From Dyella_B sp036746095 (GTDB lineage: Bacteria > Pseudomonadota > Gammaproteobacteria > Xanthomonadales > Rhodanobacteraceae), in contig NZ_DAIOEU010000022.1 of the NCBI RefSeq assembly GCF_036746095.1, positions 1 to 64,000 on the forward strand: a stretch of 64,000 nucleotides of DNA. The letters run 5' to 3'. The position numbers were made by a program, and so were the translations under genes. Within the stretch, counting starts at the first letter, position 1. The number at the start of each line of letters is the position of its first letter. The notes under the pieces are model-generated. The model was not told the DNA's origin and searched no databases. It was given only the letters and a program-made list of their open reading frames with translations. This document shows, in pieces, positions 59,641 to 64,000 of the stretch.

Positions 59641-59889
59641 CGATTTGTACACGCCAGGCAGATCGGCGACTTTATCGGCTTGACGCCGCCGTTCGACCTG
59701 TTTTGATCGATCGATGCGTACCAATGGATGCCTCTTCCTGCGTGGCGGGGGGGCGCTCTTTTCCTTCATGTCTGAAGATTGCGAAACTGTTCGCAATCGG
59801 GGGCGCGACGGGGAAGGAAAGCATTCAGCTAGTCAGGGTAGTCTTTGCCTTGCGGCGATACAGCCGAATCACCCACACGGATTATCCGT

Positions 59890-60318
59890 ATGAAACGACA
59901 TCTTTTAGCCCTGGCCCTGCTCTCTTCGCTGCCGCTTGTCATGACCACGACGGCTGCAGCGGCGCAGGACTATCAAGGTCATGACCATGGGGACCACGAC
60001 CATGGGGATCGGGGCCACGGTTGGGATCATGGCGACCGTCATGATGATCGCGACCACGATAACCGTGGCTGGCACGACGACCACGATCGCGGCTGGCATG
60101 AAGACCACGGCCGCCACGTCGGCTGGGACAGGCATTACCGTCGCGGCGAATATCTGCCGGAGCGCTATCGCGTGCGCGAGTATTACGTCGATGACTATGC
60201 ACGCTATCACTTGTACGCCCCGCCGCGTGGCTATGTATGGGTTCACGGCGATGAAGGGCAGTTCGTGCTTGTTGCCGTCGCGACGGGCTTGATCGTGAAT
60301 GAGTTGCTTGGGAATTAA
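59890..60318 (+). CDS. RcnB-like, His/Asp-rich periplasmic protein
   Basis: A protein of 142 residues with a signal peptide (LLALALLSSLPLVMTTTAAA). The middle is a stretch of about 60 residues rich in His and Asp (DHGDHDHGDRGHGWDHGDRH) that may bind Ni, Co or other metals. The C-terminal RcnB-like domain contains YLPERYRVREYYVDDYARYH and GYVWVHGDEGQFVLVAVATG. RcnB of Escherichia coli modulates nickel/cobalt export; no efflux gene is near, so a metal role is only inferred. The ATG at 59890 fits the signal peptide. Confidence 0.8.
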   Translation: MKRHLLALALLSSLPLVMTTTAAAAQDYQGHDHGDHDHGDRGHGWDHGDRHDDRDHDNRGWHDDHDRGWHEDHGRHVGWDRHYRRGEYLPERYRVREYYVDDYARYHLYAPPRGYVWVHGDEGQFVLVAVATGLIVNELLGN

Positions 60319-60370
60319 GACACATGGCGCTTACTGAAAGCGCGGTTGCTTATTACTTGCCGTAATCGGC

Positions 60371-60396
60371 TCCCTCCCCTGCAAGCAGGGGAGGGA
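60371..60396. repeat. REP-like hairpin (TCCCTCCCC...)
   Basis: TCCCTCCCCTGC (60371-60382) pairs perfectly with GCAGGGGAGGGA (60385-60396) around AA, between the convergent RcnB-like gene and asparagine synthase. Confidence 0.78.
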
Positions 60397-60413
60397 ATCG
60401 CATAGTTCACCAC

Positions 60414-62303
60414 TCAGGATTGCCGCAGCAGTACCTGCTCTTCTGCCGCGGCCACAGACACCCGCTCGCAATGGAGCCATTGCAGCCACTCGCTCAACAC
60501 CACCAGCGTCCAGATCGCCCTGGCGTGATCGCTGACGCGCGCCTGGTGTTCGGCAAACAAGGCAAGCGCGGCACGCGTATCGATACCCGCCGCCGCGAGG
60601 TCGCCGCTGGCAAGATGCGCCTGCGCCCACTCGCGCAACGGTCCGCGCAACCATGACGCCAACGGCACCGACAGGCCGCGCTTGCGGCGTGTCACCACTT
60701 CCTTCGGCAGGTAGTCCCGCGCATAGCGCTTGAGGAACACCTTGGTGGTCAGTCCGCGCACGCGTGCTTCCACCGGCAGCGCGGCGGCGAATTCGATCAC
60801 GGCCTGGTCGAGGAACGGCGCGCGGATTTCCACGCCGTGCAGCATCGCGCCGCGATCGGCTTTCGCCATCAGCGCGTCCGGCAGCGAGTGGCCGAAGTCG
60901 TAGCGCTGGATGGTGTCGATCAGGCGCGTGGCGTCGTGCCTGGTGTCGTCGATCGGCGGCTTGATGCCGAGCTTGTGCTGCCACAGCGGCGGAATGCTCG
61001 CCGTCCACAGCAAATGCCGCGCCAGCCCATCCAGTTCCTGCCCGCTGATGAAGCGCTTCAGCAGAAACGACAGCGTGACTTTCTTGTCGCTGGTCGGCAG
61101 TGCTTCGATCGCGCGCTGTGCCAGGGCTTTCACCGGCGCCGGCAGGTTGGCGTAGTGGCTGGTCCAGCGTGCGCCGAGATAGGTGGGATAGCCGCCGAAC
61201 AGTTCGTCGGCGCCCTCGCCCGCCAGCAACAGGCGTACGTCTTGCGAGGCGCGCTTGGTGACCAGCGACAACGGAATCCATGCCGGATCGGCGAGCGGCT
61301 CGCCGTTGGCGCGAATCAGTTCGCGCAACGTACGCGGCACGTCCTGCGCGGAAACGTTCACCTCGATGAAGTTGCAGCCGAGCTGGCGCGCGAGCTGCGC
61401 GGCGTACTGGCCTTCGTCGAAGGACGCTTCGGCGAAGCGTATGCAATATGCCGAGAGTTGCTTTTCCGGCCGCACGCTGCGCGCCACCGCCGTCATCAGC
61501 GCCGAATCGATGCCGCCGCTGAGCAGCACGCCGTAGTCGACATCGATGTCGCTCTGCCGCCGCACGGCTTCGCGGAAGATCGGATCGAAACGGCGCGGCG
61601 TCGGCGCGGTGCCGGCTTTTTCCGTGGGGAAATTCCAATAGCGCAGGCGACGGGTGCCGGCGGGATCGATCACGATCATCTCGCCCGGGCTTACCTTATG
61701 GATGTGCTTGAGCAGGCTGTTCGGTGCCGGGCAATAACCGGAACGCAGATAGTGCGCGAGGCCGGCGGTGTCGATCTCGATATCCGGCTTGCATGCTTTC
61801 ACCAGGGCGGCCAACTCGGAGGCGAAGTACACCGTCTGGCCGATGATGGCGTAATACAGATGCCGCTCGCCGGCGCGATCGCGCGCCAGGATCAAGCGTT
61901 GATGACGGCCATCCCACAGCGCCAACGCGAACACGCCCTGCACGTGTTCCAGGAACGAGAGCCCCTTTTCCAGGTACAGCGGCGCCAGCACGGCGACGTC
62001 GGTGGTTTGCGGAATGTCGTGCCCGGCATCGGCAAGCGAGCGGCGCAATTCGCGGTGGTTATCGATCTCCCCGTTGCAGGCGACGATCACCCCGGCTTCA
62101 TATTCCAGCAGCGGCGGCTGATGCTGGTCCACGCCGCGAATGGCCAGGCGATTGGTGGCCATGGCGAGGTTGGGCCGCGAAATATAGGCATCCCCGTGCG
62201 GGCCGCGATGGGCCAGGGCGTCCAGCATGCTGCGCGCTTGGTGCTCGAGATGGGGCAGCGGATGTCCTGCATCCCGGCTCAAGATTCCGCAAATTCCACA
62301 CAT
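60414..62303 (-). CDS. asnB: Asparagine synthase (glutamine-hydrolysing)
   Basis: A protein of 629 residues. Cys2 of MCGICGIL is the glutaminase nucleophile, followed by the class II amidotransferase domain (HRGPHGDAYIS; NGEIDNHRELR). The synthase domain (residues 230-600) has the ATP loop SGGIDSALMTA and LLAGEGADELFGGYPTY. Such AsnB proteins make asparagine, or act on other carboxylates in exopolysaccharide or peptide pathways. The next gene upstream on the same strand is an ArnT-like glycosyltransferase (126-base gap), so cell-envelope modification is possible. Confidence 0.92.
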   Translation of the reverse strand: MCGICGILSRDAGHPLPHLEHQARSMLDALAHRGPHGDAYISRPNLAMATNRLAIRGVDQHQPPLLEYEAGVIVACNGEIDNHRELRRSLADAGHDIPQTTDVAVLAPLYLEKGLSFLEHVQGVFALALWDGRHQRLILARDRAGERHLYYAIIGQTVYFASELAALVKACKPDIEIDTAGLAHYLRSGYCPAPNSLLKHIHKVSPGEMIVIDPAGTRRLRYWNFPTEKAGTAPTPRRFDPIFREAVRRQSDIDVDYGVLLSGGIDSALMTAVARSVRPEKQLSAYCIRFAEASFDEGQYAAQLARQLGCNFIEVNVSAQDVPRTLRELIRANGEPLADPAWIPLSLVTKRASQDVRLLLAGEGADELFGGYPTYLGARWTSHYANLPAPVKALAQRAIEALPTSDKKVTLSFLLKRFISGQELDGLARHLLWTASIPPLWQHKLGIKPPIDDTRHDATRLIDTIQRYDFGHSLPDALMAKADRGAMLHGVEIRAPFLDQAVIEFAAALPVEARVRGLTTKVFLKRYARDYLPKEVVTRRKRGLSVPLASWLRGPLREWAQAHLASGDLAAAGIDTRAALALFAEHQARVSDHARAIWTLVVLSEWLQWLHCERVSVAAAEEQVLLRQS

Positions 62304-62429
62304 GTAGGGGTGCTCTGGTCGGTTCCGCGGGCGTGTGCCGCCCAGTCGAGCAATTGTAAAGGAAGGGGGTGCAGGCAGGGCTCGACGGAGCGTGAAGCCC
62401 CGGTGCGAGAAAATACCCGGCGATACTTG

Positions 62430-63950
62430 TTAAAGCTCGACCCGCTTCAACACATTCCCCCGCCACATGCCCAGCTCGCTCACCCGCGCCGGGCAACGCG
62501 CCAGCGCCGGCTTGATCGCATCCGGCCCCAGGCCAGGATCGATCACCACCAGCGCGCTGCGCTCGTTGTGCAAGGCATGGCACAGCTCGTCGGCCCCTTC
62601 CGGCGCCAGCCAGGCGATGCCGTAGACCGGTTTGCCCAGGTACATGCGCAGACCCCACGGCGTGGCTTCCTCGATGGTGTAGCCCACTGCGGTGTTCTCG
62701 ACGAAGATCAGCGCCTGGTACTGCCCGGTCGGCGTCGCCGCGTGCAGTTCGCTCGCCATCTGGCGGTTGTCGTCCCTGGAATGCCAGCCATACGCGGCAC
62801 CGGCCTTTACGCCCAGCAACACGACGATCCACACCGCCAGCAACACCTGCTGCCGGGCCTGGCGCAGGTCGACGCGCTCGCGCAGTTCCAGCGCAATCAG
62901 CAACGACAAGGGCACGAACAGCGGCAGCATGTACAGCGGCAGGCGCGACTGCACCAGGCAGAAGATCACGAACGGCACCAGGAACCACAGCACCAGGAAC
63001 AACTCAACTCCCGGCCGGCTGTCCGCGCCCCAGCTTCGCGCCGACACCCAGCGGCGGATCAGCCGGCCGACCGCCGGCCACCATGGCAGCAGGCCAACGC
63101 CCAGCACCGGCAGGTAGATCTTGATCCAGCCGAACCATCCCGCGTTGCGCTTGTGCGCGGCGGTGAAGATGCGGTTGTACACCTCTTGATGCAGGAAGTA
63201 GTGCAGCAGGCCTGCATAGCGCACGATCACCACCGCATACCAGGACAAGCCGATCACCAGGAACAGCACGATGCCGCTCCACGGGAAATATCGCCGCAAC
63301 CCGGACCAGCCATCGCGGCGCACGATAAACGGCATCACCGCCAGCAATGGCATCAGCCCGGGCGGCCCCTTGGTAAGAAAAGCCAGCCCCCAGCCCACCC
63401 ACATCAGCAGCACGTCGCGCTTGCGGCCAGCGTCGTTTTCACCGAACGCGGCGCGCACAAAGCCCAGCATGGCCAGCGCCTCGCACAACGTAAGAAAAGC
63501 ATCGGTGCTGACGATATTGGAGGCCATGAACGGCGCCGCCGCACAACCGTAGACCAAGCCGGGCAACCAGGGTTTTTCCGGCAGCACGCGGCGGCCCATC
63601 GCATACAGGATCAGCAACGTCAGCACGAATGCCAGCGCATAGGGCGCGCGCACCGCCCAGCTGTTGCGGCCGAACAGCTTGATGGAGCCGGCGATCACCC
63701 AATACGTGGTCGGCGGCTTGGAGAAGTTGACCTCGTCGGGACTATAGGCCGGCGCCAGGTAGTTGCCGCTATCGAGCATCTGCAGCGCGGCCACCGTGTA
63801 GCGTCCTTCGTCAGGGCTCCACAGGCCGCGCGTGCCCTGGAACGCAAAACCGAGCAGCAGGCCAAGACAGATCAGGGCGATAAGCGGCCATCGCGACGCG
63901 TGCGTGGCGCTGGGCCGCAGGTGGTGTTCCATGGTGCGGTCGTTGGACAT
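62430..63950 (-). CDS. Glycosyltransferase family 39 protein (ArnT-like)
   Basis: A protein of 506 residues with about 12 membrane segments. The GT39/PMT-like signatures are TRGLWSPDEGRYTVAALQML, where the first acidic residue in the periplasmic loop is the catalytic Asp, and VNFSKPPTTYWVIAGSIKLF. It uses undecaprenyl-phosphate sugars to glycosylate lipid A or other acceptors. The length is slightly shorter than ArnT (550). It precedes asparagine synthase on the same strand. The sequence from 63951 to the window end shows only its upstream region. Confidence 0.9.
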   Translation of the reverse strand: MSNDRTMEHHLRPSATHASRWPLIALICLGLLLGFAFQGTRGLWSPDEGRYTVAALQMLDSGNYLAPAYSPDEVNFSKPPTTYWVIAGSIKLFGRNSWAVRAPYALAFVLTLLILYAMGRRVLPEKPWLPGLVYGCAAAPFMASNIVSTDAFLTLCEALAMLGFVRAAFGENDAGRKRDVLLMWVGWGLAFLTKGPPGLMPLLAVMPFIVRRDGWSGLRRYFPWSGIVLFLVIGLSWYAVVIVRYAGLLHYFLHQEVYNRIFTAAHKRNAGWFGWIKIYLPVLGVGLLPWWPAVGRLIRRWVSARSWGADSRPGVELFLVLWFLVPFVIFCLVQSRLPLYMLPLFVPLSLLIALELRERVDLRQARQQVLLAVWIVVLLGVKAGAAYGWHSRDDNRQMASELHAATPTGQYQALIFVENTAVGYTIEEATPWGLRMYLGKPVYGIAWLAPEGADELCHALHNERSALVVIDPGLGPDAIKPALARCPARVSELGMWRGNVLKRVEL

Positions 63951-64000
63951 GCGGGATTCCGGATAAAGCGCCGCGTGCCATCGGCGATGGCGGCATGCGA

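Noticed and set aside
62417..62428. CGGCGATACTTG near the ArnT-like gene as another MITE end
   Set aside because: Only 12 bases match the terminal repeat and no TTAA or second end follows; could be chance.
1..64000. CRISPR arrays, tRNA genes and prophage
   Set aside because: No regularly spaced repeats with unique spacers, no tRNA-like T-loop/anticodon set, and no phage structural or integrase genes were seen.

Overview
The window looks like a chromosomal segment of a GC-rich gammaproteobacterium of the Xanthomonadales/Lysobacterales, most like Rhodanobacteraceae (Dyella, Rhodanobacter, Luteibacter, Frateuria). The basis is gene content: a large TonB-dependent receptor beside a TPR-sulfotransferase, an RIO-type kinase, GlxA, LysR and AraC regulators each next to small oxidoreductase, tautomerase or membrane genes, and REP-like GC hairpins between genes. 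The genus is inferred. I see no tRNA, rRNA, CRISPR array or prophage.

Layout. 1-4.3 kb: end of a cupin gene, a carboxymuconolactone-decarboxylase-like gene and a tautomerase in one operon; a stretch with repeated ACAAACTATG boxes; a hydrolase broken by an internal deletion; a secreted GH43 glycosidase; an IS5-type transposase remnant. 4.3-13.7 kb: small proteins, an RIO-family kinase, a secreted protein plus an HExxH lipoprotein, a candidate small RNA with C-rich loops, a GlxA regulator with its divergent target, a secreted lectin-fold protein, DoxX, and a scar where a LysR gene and its divergent neighbour have both lost their 5' ends. 13.9-30 kb: enzymes and envelope genes (alpha/beta hydrolase, ATP-grasp ligase, MsrB, DUF417, carboxylesterase, NlpC/P60 hydrolase, class C serine hydrolase, ClC channel). 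30-37.6 kb: what looks like a nutrient-uptake locus, with a GH18-like secreted protein, a TPR-sulfotransferase and a TonB receptor. The GH18-like and receptor genes carry matching promoters, each with a 22-bp AT-rich palindrome 3 bp upstream of TTGACA.

38-44.4 kb is the most interesting part. It holds a stand-alone PheS/FDX-ACB synthetase-like protein, an AIM24 protein, and a putative split borosin RiPP locus. That locus is a SAM methyltransferase closely resembling the fungal peptide N-methyltransferase OphMA, followed by a 94-residue candidate precursor whose ribosome binding site can be masked by an upstream complementary sequence. A membrane diguanylate cyclase starts 10 nt after the precursor.

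44.5-64 kb: a galactose-oxidase-like secreted protein; an NTF2/GNAT/nitrilase operon; a 221-bp MITE with perfect 30-bp terminal repeats; a LysR-controlled SDR-SDR-tautomerase operon; an SPFH protein; a VanX-type dipeptidase; DUF417 divergent from an AraC regulator; an AhpD-like protein; an RcnB-like His-rich protein; asparagine synthase; and an ArnT-like glycosyltransferase. Six REP-like CCCTCYCC hairpins lie at gene 3' ends, five of them between convergent genes, where they probably act as two-way terminators.
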